From the NCBI GenBank assembly GCA_017619715.1, contig JAFZRS010000016.1, positions 1-56,734 on the forward strand: DNA of 56,734 bases, given 5' to 3'. The translations under genes and the position numbers were made by a program. The notes under the pieces were generated by a model, which made no database searches, was not told the DNA's origin, and saw only the letters and a program-made list of their open reading frames with translations. Shown piece after piece: positions 10,161-16,930 of the stretch (position 1 is the first letter of the stretch; the number at the start of each line of letters is the position of its first letter). This DNA is from Oscillospiraceae bacterium. Lineage in GTDB: Bacteria; Bacillota; Clostridia; Oscillospirales; Oscillospiraceae.

Positions 10161-10283
10161 GTTCAGCACATTCCCTTTGCTTACAGGTTCTCTATTTGCC
10201 AAAACCCATATTCCCACCGATGCGGCCGCAAGCAAAACAAAGACACCAATGCATAATAAAATGGTTTTCGTCTTCTTACTCAT
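3666..10283 (-). CDS. Giant GLUG-repeat surface protein (2205 aa)
   Basis: The start at 10283 (MSKKTKTILL) is chosen because GGGAGGAG lies seven bases upstream; an upstream ATG at 10301 overlaps that site. Residues about 5-28 form one hydrophobic segment (signal peptide or anchor). The rest is six modules of about 350-370 residues. Each opens with a W-Y-D/E type start, L-x-x-L-x-GFA-x-LS and a F-x-G-K-T-x-KLGA-D/N-I strand. Each then carries FDGQxHTISG, YSNAI, NNCWFDG and repeated GGIxG/NxGxV units typical of GLUG/beta-helix-like surface proteins. Modules begin near residues 15, 390, 740, 1098, 1462 and 1838. No LPXTG or other sorting motif is seen at the C-terminus, so it may be held by its N-terminal segment or be released. 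An adhesin or polymer-binding role is inferred only from repeat type and location. Confidence 0.9.
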   Translation of the reverse strand: MSKKTKTILLCIGVFVLLAAASVGIWVLANREPVSKGNVLNVAWYDESGTEFTINTIKEMREFAALSEYYDFEGQTIKLGADITDNEGNAADWEEVVPEHLWKPIKNFAGTFDGQGHTISGICSYGFVYIVRYGKTEFCKAGMFTDTKASCTIKDFRLVNSFIYSDFNEGAGSISSNGGGTFDSIYSNAVVLSYKENTGGIIGCLDASGAHTITNCWFDGVLRVEGNVGHYAGGVVGQVGKTGGTCKIEHCLNTGSLSSTLKNTGVNLGGIIGVVMDSGRVQMSDCLSVGDITNEYGIAVGSVIGQVAGAASINDVYALRECYKALVGYKAGATVGFPIEYTRRMLTGYGGYQWTTLDFDYYWSVVEDGTPVLKYFTGSSPSLEGIAKKYDTSWYEKGQTECVIMNAEQLYGFTILSRKTDFSGVTVKLGADIVINEGDAADWAEKEPEYSWNPISTGDYPFNGVFDGQMHSISGIWCKTNSNYSGLFSATTELSVIKNLKVLNSYYEFGGQSSGSIAGRGRGNFDTIYSNAIIRGSNINLGGIVGQIPGDSGILMNNCWFDGQVTNTSNSLSTRYTGGLVGVVLTDSVMKNCLNTGTVDATKFTTPNPNNAKNIVPLAGGLIGYIPTKKTMTIEGCLNVGKVKVNEVASIGYGSIAGYVDGSVKVSKTYAVADSSDLHSMIHGTAGELIVVDASILNGYGAYQRTLLDFDEYWAVVKNSTPVLKSFVSDAPDLSGVKKLYDVSWYSPDKSVYVLDSLQDLHGFALLSYDTNFKGKTIKLAANIVVNTGYASAWAQNAPQNKWIEIGNSNLPFAGTFDGQMHSISGIYVKTEDRFGGVFAKTTPTAVIKNVRLLNTYIEAEGGDCGSIVGRGEGGVFDTIYSNAIVRCTDSRVGGMFGQLYGDKITINNCWFDGAVTGTGNSTSARTTGGILGLYAAKTGSMTNCLNTGIVDATAYTYNQKTDGTSLIVPLAGGLIGQIWENVHVDVGRSLNAGEVKVSQKAADGNIGFGAIYGWTDGTVKVVDTYATAESCKRVSSGSSSKQTGRIRQVSADSIKGYDAYRWTYLDFAKYWAVKPESTPVLRSFAGSIPSLAGIEKMIDNSWYDASKTEYVLKDSADLFGFADLSKEIDFKGKTVKLGANIVVNKDMKHPGYNWTQIGSTNKPFAGTFDGQMHSISGIYLKTDERFGGLFAETTTTAVIKNVSLLNSYINAAGADTGSIVGRGKGGTFDTIYSNATVLCAGARVGGLFGQLHGDSVTINNCWFDGTVTATGNSTSARDTGGIIGLYAAKTGSMKNCLHTGVVDATAYTYNQKTDGTSLIVPVSGGIIGHIWENVHVVLEQSLNVGEVKVSQKAADGNVGFGAIYGWADGTIKVSGVYATAESCKRVSSGSSGNQTGTIKQVAVDTIKGYDGYQWTVLDFDRYWAVVVDDEGTAETDESGTPILKSFAAIAPSLANKDKMIDFSWMYEAAGTESDPYILKDIGDLYGFAEQSQTDNFAGKTIKLGADIDLNPGFIATTDGFTDGKDGTPIQWKSIGSTSNYFKGIFDGDGHTISGLYQNTGANTGNLYLGLFAATSGVSTVKNFHLENSFIYSNGMRFGSIAGDGCGNFQDIYSNAIIVTGSRDAGIVGGMIGYFDGEKNVTYSNLHFGGTLTGDGYWIGGILGQAANSANTTLTIENCRNSGAVSTSYAVAGGMVGIVNTTKSSVTVNIAGCWNSGTVSAPSNCGVFVGRTQNGTPTVNISDCLNSYNIPNYPVGSLNTGTVTCQRVLSVRDSVANMWNESSGGAGPNVPGISLASITGFTAEKTLTAAPYGFDFETDWAVQVGYPVPMAFADVIPNVDWYDESASSYVLNDAGDLYGFAELSRTNNFAGKTIKLGADIDLNPGFTASTEGFTDGKGGTPIQWKSISSTSLYFKGVFDGDGHTISGLYQNTGATTGNLYLGLFAATSGVSTVKNFRLENSYIYSQGARIGGIAGNGDGNFENIYSNAIIVTAGTKATAIGGMVGYFDGGTSVAYSGLHFDGTVTGSGYYVGGILGQAANSANTTLTIENCKSSGTVSSSDVGTGSMVGLVETTASSTVVNITGCWNEGSASATGGVQGIFVGRSRGSGAPTVNISNCLNSFVNTLNPVGSQVTGTVNVRCVLSARESDVKIWPSSGAATSVAPSALEAAAAQATLTPYGFDFTAAWVVRADDVPVPAYFDESAE

Positions 10284-10304
10284 ATCAAGTTCTCCTCCCA
10301 TCTC

Positions 10305-11696
10305 CTATTCTTCTGTGGAAAACTTCGGCGGAAGCTTCTCTGCGGTTCCAACCTGATACGGGAATGTCAATATTCTGGTCCCATCACCAAACGCAAATGA
10401 TTCGGGGGCAAGCGACATCAAATGCTCATTCTGAGGTTTACGTCCTGTGAAAGAAGCCGGACCGGCACCTCCTGTCACTACCTTTGCCGGATATACTACT
10501 GTTTGGATTGTGCCTAAACGATTTGTAATTTGTTTATACACATTGATGCCATGATGCGGCACTTGATAAATAGTCAAGTTAAAATATTCCTTATCGTACA
10601 TATCGGTGTAAATAAGCTGACTGCTCCAGTCCGCATCACCGGTTAACAGCACCTTCTGCCCTTCTATCGTCATCATGGTGACGATAGAGGACGCGTTGAA
10701 CGTATCCCAATCCTCCGCCGGTGATAACTCCGGGGTATAGATAATGTCGATGGTAATATCTTCGAAATAGTATCTTTCGCCCAAACGGGGACGATACATC
10801 TTCGCCTGACCGCCGTCAGACGCTTTCAGGTACTCCGACGCCGCATTGCAGAACTTCAAGTTCCACGGCACACCGTCAACGTCTCCGTTGATCGTCACCG
10901 ACTCGGCAGGCGGGTCAAAGAAATATACGCTGTCAATATACATGCGGTCGGCATAGCTCCTGTTTTCGGCAATGCCCGTGAGAATCCCCATATGGTCACC
11001 ATGCGCATGACTGATAAACCATGCGTCAATGATCGGTTTCTGTCCTTCCGGAACCAATGATTCCAGATAATTAACTAAATGCGGGAGTTCTACTTTCGTA
11101 CCCCCGTCATACAGCAGGAAGTGACCGCTCTTGAGTTCGAAAACAAATCCCATTCCGACCGATTCAAACTCATAAACGTGCATCTTTATTTTCGCGTTAG
11201 TCTGCGTACTTACCGCGCTGTCATCGCGGTACAGGCGATCCGATAACACCGCGTTTTGAGCCGCCGTGATCGTGGTCTGTTTCAGGTTCTTGATATAGGA
11301 AACGACCACCAGTAAGTTCTCTTTTTGGTAATGGGACGTATATACATAGCCTTCCAGCCCCTGCTCCCCGTTATCCAAAACCTTCTTGAATCCTTCTTTT
11401 TCCAAAACGGAAAGGTAATCTTGATAATCCTCCATCGCCGTATCTTCGGCAATGATCATGTAATCACCGCCGCCGGCTTCGATCGCATCCTGATAAACGA
11501 CGTCTTCCCGCGTCATGGCGGGAACGTCGGCAAAAATTTCAAATTCCGAGTATCTCTTTAATCCCTTGTCGTTTTCTTCCGCCACTTTTTCTGCCTGCGC
11601 CCTCTGGTTGCTGGCAGAATACAAATATACCCCTGCACCGACGATAAGCACCGCAGCAAGCAAGCTTAACAGTATAACGGTTCTTTTTTTGTTCAT
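10305..11696 (-). CDS. Membrane-anchored metallo-beta-lactamase-fold hydrolase (ComEC/Rec2-like)
   Basis: This is a 463-residue protein with an N-terminal hydrophobic segment (about residues 6-28) placing the rest outside the cell. Residues about 185-440 are an MBL fold: LLYDGGT strand, the zinc motif SHAHGDHMG (H230, H232, D234, H235), LLTGDAD near 360 and VPHHG near 390. These match the ComEC/Rec2-type branch of MBL hydrolases but without the competence membrane domains. An N-terminal region of about 150 residues before the fold is unassigned. It ends with TAG 21 bp before the giant GLUG gene, so the two are probably translated together. An extracellular phosphodiesterase or esterase activity is plausible; the substrate is unknown. 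Confidence 0.85.
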   Translation of the reverse strand: MNKKRTVILLSLLAAVLIVGAGVYLYSASNQRAQAEKVAEENDKGLKRYSEFEIFADVPAMTREDVVYQDAIEAGGGDYMIIAEDTAMEDYQDYLSVLEKEGFKKVLDNGEQGLEGYVYTSHYQKENLLVVVSYIKNLKQTTITAAQNAVLSDRLYRDDSAVSTQTNAKIKMHVYEFESVGMGFVFELKSGHFLLYDGGTKVELPHLVNYLESLVPEGQKPIIDAWFISHAHGDHMGILTGIAENRSYADRMYIDSVYFFDPPAESVTINGDVDGVPWNLKFCNAASEYLKASDGGQAKMYRPRLGERYYFEDITIDIIYTPELSPAEDWDTFNASSIVTMMTIEGQKVLLTGDADWSSQLIYTDMYDKEYFNLTIYQVPHHGINVYKQITNRLGTIQTVVYPAKVVTGGAGPASFTGRKPQNEHLMSLAPESFAFGDGTRILTFPYQVGTAEKLPPKFSTEE

Positions 11697-11745
11697 ATCT
11701 ATACCTCACACGTTTTTAGCAAAATACGGCTTTAGACGACGGATC

Positions 11746-11779
11746 GGCGTAGTCACACCCGGGGAGGTGTGACTACGCC
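11746..11779 (-). other. Strong intercistronic stem-loop behind the binding-protein gene
   Basis: A perfect 14-bp stem (GGCGTAGTCACACC with its complement) encloses a 6-base loop between the lipoprotein gene and the MBL gene. No T-run follows on the minus strand. In binding-protein operons such hairpins commonly protect the upstream message or reduce read-through, so the lipoprotein is made in excess. Confidence 0.8.
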
Positions 11780-11875
11780 TATGGCAAACCGCTTCAAACG
11801 ACCGGTGGTCTGCTTTTTCGTCGCGTCTTCTGTCTCGTAATTGTGTATCGTCAACAGAGATTTCTTATCTTATCC

Positions 11876-13483
11876 TTACTTTCTGTCGTACGCCTTCTGG
11901 CAAATCTCCAACAACTCGCTGCGTCCTTGGCCATCCAACGTCGTCAGGAAATCGTTCCACGCTGCATCATCCTTCGGATCCTTTTCTCCTGAAACAAACA
12001 GTATAATTTGTTCACTGATATAGCTTGAGATGTTTCCTGCTTTCATTTCTCTAATTGCATACTCTTCCGGCGTGTAGACAAGTTTCGTTGCCCTTTCCGC
12101 CGGCTTCTTACCTTCCTGTACCAACTGCCACTGCTCAGCTACCAGACGCTCACTTTCCACGGCATTACTTGTAACCGCCGCTTCCGGAACGTCCAAATAA
12201 TTCCATTGTGTCATAATTCCGCACATATTCCGACACCATGTTGAATTACCGCTGAAAAACGCTTCTCCATTCACGATATTTACATACGAATCTGTTCCGC
12301 AGGCATTCTTCCCTTCTTTGTACGTCCAATCCACGTCTTTTTCTCCGAAACGCTGGCGCGAGATTGTTTCATCCAAATAGAAGGTATCAATCAGCTTCAT
12401 GGCCGCTGCCGGATATTGGCAATCCTTTGTAATGCAGGCAGTCCATGCAATACTGGGATCGTTCACGATCGTGTAACCGCCTTTTCCGGTAGCGTCGCTC
12501 AGTGCCGGCAATGCGGTAAATTCCTTCTTGGCGTCGGTCGCCGGGTTCGTCATGACCACGTGGTTACCCGTGAAGATTCCCACTTTCGAGGAGGACCCCA
12601 CCGGGCTGATGAGGTTCTTATATTCTGAGGTAGAATTGATGGAGAAGCTGAGCTTGCTGTAACCGCCCGCCTTCACCAGCTCGTTGGCAAAGATCACGCC
12701 CTGTCTGAACTCATCGGTCTTAATCGGGTCCCATACTTTTCCGTCTGTCACGTTGAACGTGAGCTGCTCGTAACGCACGAATCCATTCAACAGATAATTG
12801 ATAACGCCCTCACTGCCGAGCATCGGGATCTCATCCGCCTCGCCGTTGCCGTTGGGATCCTGCGTCATAAATGCGGTCAGCACCGTCTTGAGTTCCTCTG
12901 TGGTGGTCGGCACCTGCAGTCCCAGCTTATTCAGCCAGTTCTTGTTAATATAGGCAACACTCTGTAAGTCATCAAACGCTTCGCAAAGAACTCTGGGCAT
13001 ACCATAGTAAGCGCCGGTTTCCAAATGCTTACTCTTATCAACCACGTATTCTTTTGTGGCGGCGTCCAAATTCTCTAACTGCGCTTTATAATTCGGAGCA
13101 TACGCTTCGATATAATCCGTCAAATCAATAAAGTAGCCGTCTTCGCCGTATTGGTTCATTATGTACTGATCGAACTCAAAGCCGAGGATCACGTCCGGCA
13201 ACTTTTCATTCGCGCTGCACATAAGCGCTAATTGCTGCAAGTACTCTGATCTGGAGTTTGAAAAAAGCGTGAACTCTAACTTAACGTTTGCCTGTTCTTC
13301 CAAATATTTTGTAAATGCATTCTCGTAATAGTCCACTACATTTGAATTCTGCGGAATACCGACGGTAAGCGTAACCGTCTCACCCGGCAATTCCTCCACG
13401 CCTGCTGGTTTCTTCGCTCCGCATCCTGCAAAAACACCAAGCGCCATTACAAGAGCCAACGCTAAACAAATATACTTTTTCAT
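11876..13483 (-). CDS. Solute-binding lipoprotein of the ABC importer
   Basis: The start at 13483 follows GAAGGTG; an upstream in-frame start would add an implausible tail. The 535-residue product begins with a lipoprotein signal ending in LGVFAGC (lipid-carrying Cys 21), then KKPAGVEELPGETVTLTVGIPQNSNVVDYYENAFTKYLEEQANV, a start typical of family 1 (LplA/YtcQ-like) binding proteins. The length fits the large binding proteins that go with LplB/LplC permeases. It is the first clear gene after the GntR-type operators at 13750-13781 and heads the minus-strand operon. It should capture an oligosaccharide or related solute outside the membrane; the ligand is not predictable from sequence. Confidence 0.92.
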   Translation of the reverse strand: MKKYICLALALVMALGVFAGCGAKKPAGVEELPGETVTLTVGIPQNSNVVDYYENAFTKYLEEQANVKLEFTLFSNSRSEYLQQLALMCSANEKLPDVILGFEFDQYIMNQYGEDGYFIDLTDYIEAYAPNYKAQLENLDAATKEYVVDKSKHLETGAYYGMPRVLCEAFDDLQSVAYINKNWLNKLGLQVPTTTEELKTVLTAFMTQDPNGNGEADEIPMLGSEGVINYLLNGFVRYEQLTFNVTDGKVWDPIKTDEFRQGVIFANELVKAGGYSKLSFSINSTSEYKNLISPVGSSSKVGIFTGNHVVMTNPATDAKKEFTALPALSDATGKGGYTIVNDPSIAWTACITKDCQYPAAAMKLIDTFYLDETISRQRFGEKDVDWTYKEGKNACGTDSYVNIVNGEAFFSGNSTWCRNMCGIMTQWNYLDVPEAAVTSNAVESERLVAEQWQLVQEGKKPAERATKLVYTPEEYAIREMKAGNISSYISEQIILFVSGEKDPKDDAAWNDFLTTLDGQGRSELLEICQKAYDRK

Positions 13484-13580
13484 TTTATAAAAGCACCTTC
13501 CTCTCTTTTTATAATCAACAAGCATCACTTTTACAGCTTGATTGATAACAGCTTAATACCGAAACGAGTGCTGTCAAACT

Positions 13581-13667
13581 TTATGCACAAATCAGTTTGC
13601 GACCCCGGCGAATGACGTCAGCCGCCAAGGGGACGCCGTCCATCGCCTTCAGACGCTTTCCGTTCAT
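13581..13667 (-). CDS. Putative 28-aa ORF or gene remnant
   Basis: An ATG with AAGGAG only three bases upstream opens a 28-codon frame (starts MNGKRLKAMDG, ends RRGRKLICA) right behind the operator-bearing promoter and 97 bp before the lipoprotein gene. The spacing of the SD is short. It could be a leader peptide, the stump of a deleted first gene of the operon, or chance. I do not recognise it. Confidence 0.3.
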   Translation of the reverse strand: MNGKRLKAMDGVPLAADVIRRGRKLICA

Positions 13668-13749
13668 GTTCTCCTTGTTGCTCCACTGTGTTCCGGCAAC
13701 GCGCCCCAGTCCGGCGCAGGCCGGTATCAACGCCGATTTGCGCCTTATA

Positions 13750-13760
13750 TTGTACGACAA
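13750..13760. promoter_or_regulatory. FadR-type GntR operator, distal copy (lipoprotein operon)
   Basis: TTGTACGACAA is an exact match to the TNGTNNNACNA pattern of FadR-subfamily GntR regulators. It lies downstream of the -10, 21 bp from a second identical site. Confidence 0.75.
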
Positions 13761-13770
13761 TTTTATAATA

Positions 13771-13781
13771 TTGTACGACAA
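13771..13781. promoter_or_regulatory. FadR-type GntR operator, proximal copy (lipoprotein operon)
   Basis: A second TTGTACGACAA sits just downstream of the -10 hexamer, where a bound protein would block transcription initiation. The centre-to-centre distance of 21 bp (two helix turns) puts both sites on one DNA face. Confidence 0.75.
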
Positions 13782-13785
13782 TTTT

Positions 13786-13814
13786 AGTATAGTGTGCCTC
13801 TGTCCGCTTGTCAA
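13786..13814 (-). promoter_or_regulatory. Sigma-A promoter of the lipoprotein/GLUG operon
   Basis: On the minus strand: TTGACA (13809-13814), 17-bp spacer, TATACT (13786-13791). The flanks are almost the same as those of the promoter at 16966-16994. Confidence 0.8.
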
Positions 13815-14102
13815 GTATTTCTCCTGTGTTTTGTCAATGTTTGTGTAAGACTACAAACGGTATTGGGCAGTTAAACGAAAAAAGAGAAGGGATGCATCCT
13901 CATCGGATATAGTTGCGTTACGACACACCGGCCCTAACCGAGAAAGGGGCGATACCCTTCATTCGCCATACTTTTGTGCGCTTTTTTCAACAGATTGTGT
14001 GCCTCGCGGGCGCGCCGGAGATGATCCATGGGCTATAGCGTTTTTTGCATTTCGCTGCAGCCCCTCTGTGGGGCGTATTTGCTTTACTGCGAAACGGGCG
14101 GG

Positions 14103-15578
14103 TCAGTTTATCTTGACACCGAATACGCCTTGTTCCAGCTCCGCCACGGAGAGACCGCGGCGCTGAGGGGAGGAGGCGAGGTACAGCGTGATGCCAGTGG
14201 CCATCCAGCCTGCCAGCATCCATGTGGACATGGCGCCGGAGTAGAAGGGGCTGGCGGGGATAAACGAGAGGATCAGCACGGCGGTAGTGAGAATGGCGGC
14301 GAACAGTCCCGTCGCCTTTCCGCCGGGGATCTTGTAGGGACGCTCCATAAAGGGATACTTGGTCCGCAGACGCACCAGCGACCAGCAGGTGGCGGCCCAG
14401 GAGATCAAAAACGCCAGAGCGGAAAAACAGGTAATACTGTCGATCATGTTTGCGCCCAACAGCGGTCCGATCAGCGAGAGGATCAAACACACCACCTGAC
14501 CGCGCACCGCCACGCCACGCTTATTCTGCCGGGCGAAGAAGGTGGGGATCAGCCGTCCGCGCCCCATGCCCATCAGCAAATTGGCGGAGGCGGTGAAAAA
14601 GCCGTTCCATGTGGTGAACAAGCCCGCCAGAGCGCCGATGGTCAATGTCCAGTAGAGGATCTGACCGGTCATACCGGGATAGAGGCTCTTGAACATGGCG
14701 GCGGCGGCGGGACGCTCCATGCCGGAAAACTCCTGCCACGGCCAGGCATAGCCAAAGGCGAAGAGCAAGAACGCATAGAATACGCACGCCAGCGCCACGG
14801 ACAGTACCACGGTCTTGCCCACAGACTTCACGTTGCCGCCGGCTTCCTCCACGCCCTGAGGAATGGTCTCGAAGCCTGCCAGGAAGTAGCACGCCTGCAC
14901 GATACCGGCAAAGCAGCCGCCCAGCAGCGTGTAGTGAGAAACCTGCTTGAGCCCCTCGCCCGCGCCGTAGATGGCGGGGTTGCTCACATCGTAGATGGGC
15001 TGCAGGTTCTCGATCCTGCCGCCGATGAGCGCGGCGACAGCGCCGATGAGCGCGGCGCCCACCAAAATGAAACACAGGATTTTCTGCACCAGCGCCGCCG
15101 CCGCCAGACCCCGCATATTCAGGGCGAACAGTAAAAGCGAGCAGACCGTGCCAATGATAACGGTGGCAAGGTGGATATCGTACCCCATGACCGTATACAA
15201 AACGGGTCCGGACTTGATGCCGGGAATGAGGTAACCCAACACGTCCGTAATCTGAATTGCCTCCCAGGGGATAATGGCGATCATGCCGCCCAGAGACGCC
15301 CAGCCGGAGATAATGGAGATTTTGCTGTTGAACGCCTTATAGGCAAACGCCATGCCGCCGCCTGCCACGGGCATCATGGGAACCAGCTCGGCATAGCACA
15401 GCCCAATGGGCACCATCATGAGCATGACGATAAGGTACCCCAGCGCGGCGGGAATCGGACCGCCGCAGTTGGTCATCCAGCCATTGATGGAGACCGCCCA
15501 GCCCACGCCGACGATAGCGCCGAAGCCGATGCAGAAAAAGTCGACGGCACTGACGCCTTTTCTCTTTACAGTACGCAT
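14103..15578 (-). CDS. APC-superfamily amino-acid permease
   Basis: The start at 15578 (MRTVKRKGVSAVDFF) follows GGAGGAGG. The 491-residue protein is highly hydrophobic with about 12 membrane segments and the APC-type first helix containing FGAIVGVGWAV. It should be a proton- or cation-coupled amino-acid or amine transporter in the cytoplasmic membrane. It lies 212 bp downstream of an opine-dehydrogenase-family gene in the same direction and behind the same operator-controlled promoter. This suggests it imports the substrate of that enzyme, such as an amino acid or an N-carboxyalkyl amino acid, or exports its product. Direction and substrate are not shown by the sequence. Confidence 0.88.
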   Translation of the reverse strand: MRTVKRKGVSAVDFFCIGFGAIVGVGWAVSINGWMTNCGGPIPAALGYLIVMLMMVPIGLCYAELVPMMPVAGGGMAFAYKAFNSKISIISGWASLGGMIAIIPWEAIQITDVLGYLIPGIKSGPVLYTVMGYDIHLATVIIGTVCSLLLFALNMRGLAAAALVQKILCFILVGAALIGAVAALIGGRIENLQPIYDVSNPAIYGAGEGLKQVSHYTLLGGCFAGIVQACYFLAGFETIPQGVEEAGGNVKSVGKTVVLSVALACVFYAFLLFAFGYAWPWQEFSGMERPAAAAMFKSLYPGMTGQILYWTLTIGALAGLFTTWNGFFTASANLLMGMGRGRLIPTFFARQNKRGVAVRGQVVCLILSLIGPLLGANMIDSITCFSALAFLISWAATCWSLVRLRTKYPFMERPYKIPGGKATGLFAAILTTAVLILSFIPASPFYSGAMSTWMLAGWMATGITLYLASSPQRRGLSVAELEQGVFGVKIN

Positions 15579-15670
15579 AGTGCTTTCCTCCTCCGGGTTG
15601 ATCCTCGCCCGACCACACACACGGTCCGGGCAGGGAATCCCCGTCCGAAATCGTCAGTTTTACGTATAAT

Positions 15671-15710
15671 AGCAAGCAGAGCAGACAACGATCCGGCCTG
15701 CTCTGTTGCT
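15671..15710 (-). other. Intercistronic stem-loop between dehydrogenase and permease genes
   Basis: AGCAA-g-CAGAGCAG pairs with CTGCTCTG-TTGCT, a 13-bp stem with one bulge. It is placed like the hairpins at 11746 and 3591, between genes of an operator-controlled transcript. A second small dyad (TTCACCCCGGGTGAA) lies near 15738-15752. Confidence 0.55.
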
Positions 15711-15790
15711 GTCGCCACCCTATACGGAGAAGATCACTTCACCCGGGGTGAAAATTTGTTTTTGAATAAAAGGGACTCTCGACGCTGCAA

Positions 15791-16903
15791 TCAGTCCTGA
15801 TAGCCCTCCATGACGAACTGCTTCATCTGCTCGCCCGTCATGCCGTCCAGACCCAGCTTGTCCAGCGTGCGGCCTGTGACCCAGTAATCCTCGTTGCGCA
15901 GAGCGGACGCCAGATTGGCGATAGAGTCCATGATCGGGGTCTTGACGCCCAGCGCACGACCCAGATTGGCGCAAAAAACCAGGGAGCAGGGGGCGTCCTC
16001 GGTGAGGTAGCGGCCGCTTAAATCATTGGGGCCTTCGATATCCATGAAGATACCGATACTGCCCTGATAGGCGGAATACAGGTCGTCGGACTTGGGGCAA
16101 TAGCCGGTGATGTACAGACGGTCGAGAATGTTGATCTTCTCATAACCAAGCGCCTCGCACAACGCCATACGCTCCTCGTTGACCTTCCAGACCACGCGGG
16201 CAACGGAAGGCGTGATGCCCTCTTTGTAGTGGAAATGCTTGTGGTAATACTCGATCTTGCCGGCGTTGAGCACCACCGGAGCGGGGTGACTGTCAATGTT
16301 GCCGTTGTTCAGAGCGGTCTCCAGCACGTCCTTCATCATGGTAATGGAGTCGAACAGGGGCTTGACCACATCGAACAGTTCCTGATTGTACTTGGCAGGG
16401 AAAGCGGAGAACCAGATGACCGGGTCGCGCATCAGGATCTTGACGGTGTTCTCGTTGATCTTGCGAGCCGCGTAGGGAAGCGTGTTTACTTCGCAGATCT
16501 TGACCTTCTGGAACACGCCGGCCTCGTGGAAGACCTTACCGTATACCAGACCGCCGCCGCAGCTGCCGGGAACCAGGAAAATAATCATGCCTTCCCGCAC
16601 GTGGGGCACCAGGCTCTTTGCCACAGCCTCCTGCGCGAAAGCGGGGGAAATGGGCATAACCAGATCGGCATCCGCCAGCGCATCCGCCAGATCGGTGGTG
16701 ACCTTCTGCAGCTTGGCTGCGCCTACGGGGCCTACGCCCTCCAGATTGATGATGCCTGTGTCCTTAATGCCGGCGATGCTGGAAGCAAACTTCGGATCTT
16801 CGTAGAGCGTGACTTCAAAGCCGCGCAGGATCAGATCGGCCGCCGCCGCAAAGCCGCCGTTGCCGCCGCCCAAAATAGTAATTTTCTTCACACCTGTTGC
16901 CAT
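15791..16903 (-). CDS. NAD/NADP octopine/nopaline (opine) dehydrogenase family protein
   Basis: This 370-residue protein has an N-terminal Rossmann motif (KKITILGGGNGGFAAAADL, residues 6-24) and a C-terminal helical domain with HPAPVVLNAG and YYHKHF, the layout of opine dehydrogenases. The family catalyses reversible NAD(P)-dependent joining of an amino acid and a 2-oxo acid into a secondary amine (opine), or the reverse. The start ATG follows GGAGG. It is the first gene of a two-gene unit with the APC permease and lies behind a promoter with two GntR operators, divergent from the GntR gene. The nearest relative in the window is the protein at 49004-50092, clearly a distant paralogue. The true substrate is unknown; bacterial members often catabolise opine-like compounds. 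Confidence 0.85.
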   Translation of the reverse strand: MATGVKKITILGGGNGGFAAAADLILRGFEVTLYEDPKFASSIAGIKDTGIINLEGVGPVGAAKLQKVTTDLADALADADLVMPISPAFAQEAVAKSLVPHVREGMIIFLVPGSCGGGLVYGKVFHEAGVFQKVKICEVNTLPYAARKINENTVKILMRDPVIWFSAFPAKYNQELFDVVKPLFDSITMMKDVLETALNNGNIDSHPAPVVLNAGKIEYYHKHFHYKEGITPSVARVVWKVNEERMALCEALGYEKINILDRLYITGYCPKSDDLYSAYQGSIGIFMDIEGPNDLSGRYLTEDAPCSLVFCANLGRALGVKTPIMDSIANLASALRNEDYWVTGRTLDKLGLDGMTGEQMKQFVMEGYQD

Positions 16904-16930
16904 AACAAAGGCCTCCTACACTCACTTGTA

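Larger units (their letters stand above)
13668..14102. other. Intergenic region between the two GntR-linked units
   Basis: This 435-bp stretch has no convincing gene. It holds the promoter and two operators of the lipoprotein operon at its left side (13750-13814). The remainder (13830-14102) contains short inverted repeats, for example GGATGCATCC near 13893 and GCCCC/GGGGC near 14060-14074, but no good terminator for the permease gene that ends at 14103. Confidence 0.6.

Noticed and set aside
3658..10256. Long open frames on the plus strand opposite the giant gene
   Set aside because: They are shadows of the repeat-rich minus-strand gene: no SD, no recognisable domains, and they repeat with the modules.
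3666..10283. Regular short repeats in the giant gene as a CRISPR-like array
   Set aside because: The repeats are in-frame protein modules of about 350 residues with drifted sequence, not short identical repeats with unique spacers.
13885..13910. GGATGCATCC palindrome followed by a T-run on the minus strand, as terminator of the permease gene
   Set aside because: The palindrome leaves almost no loop, so only three or four pairs can form; too weak to call.
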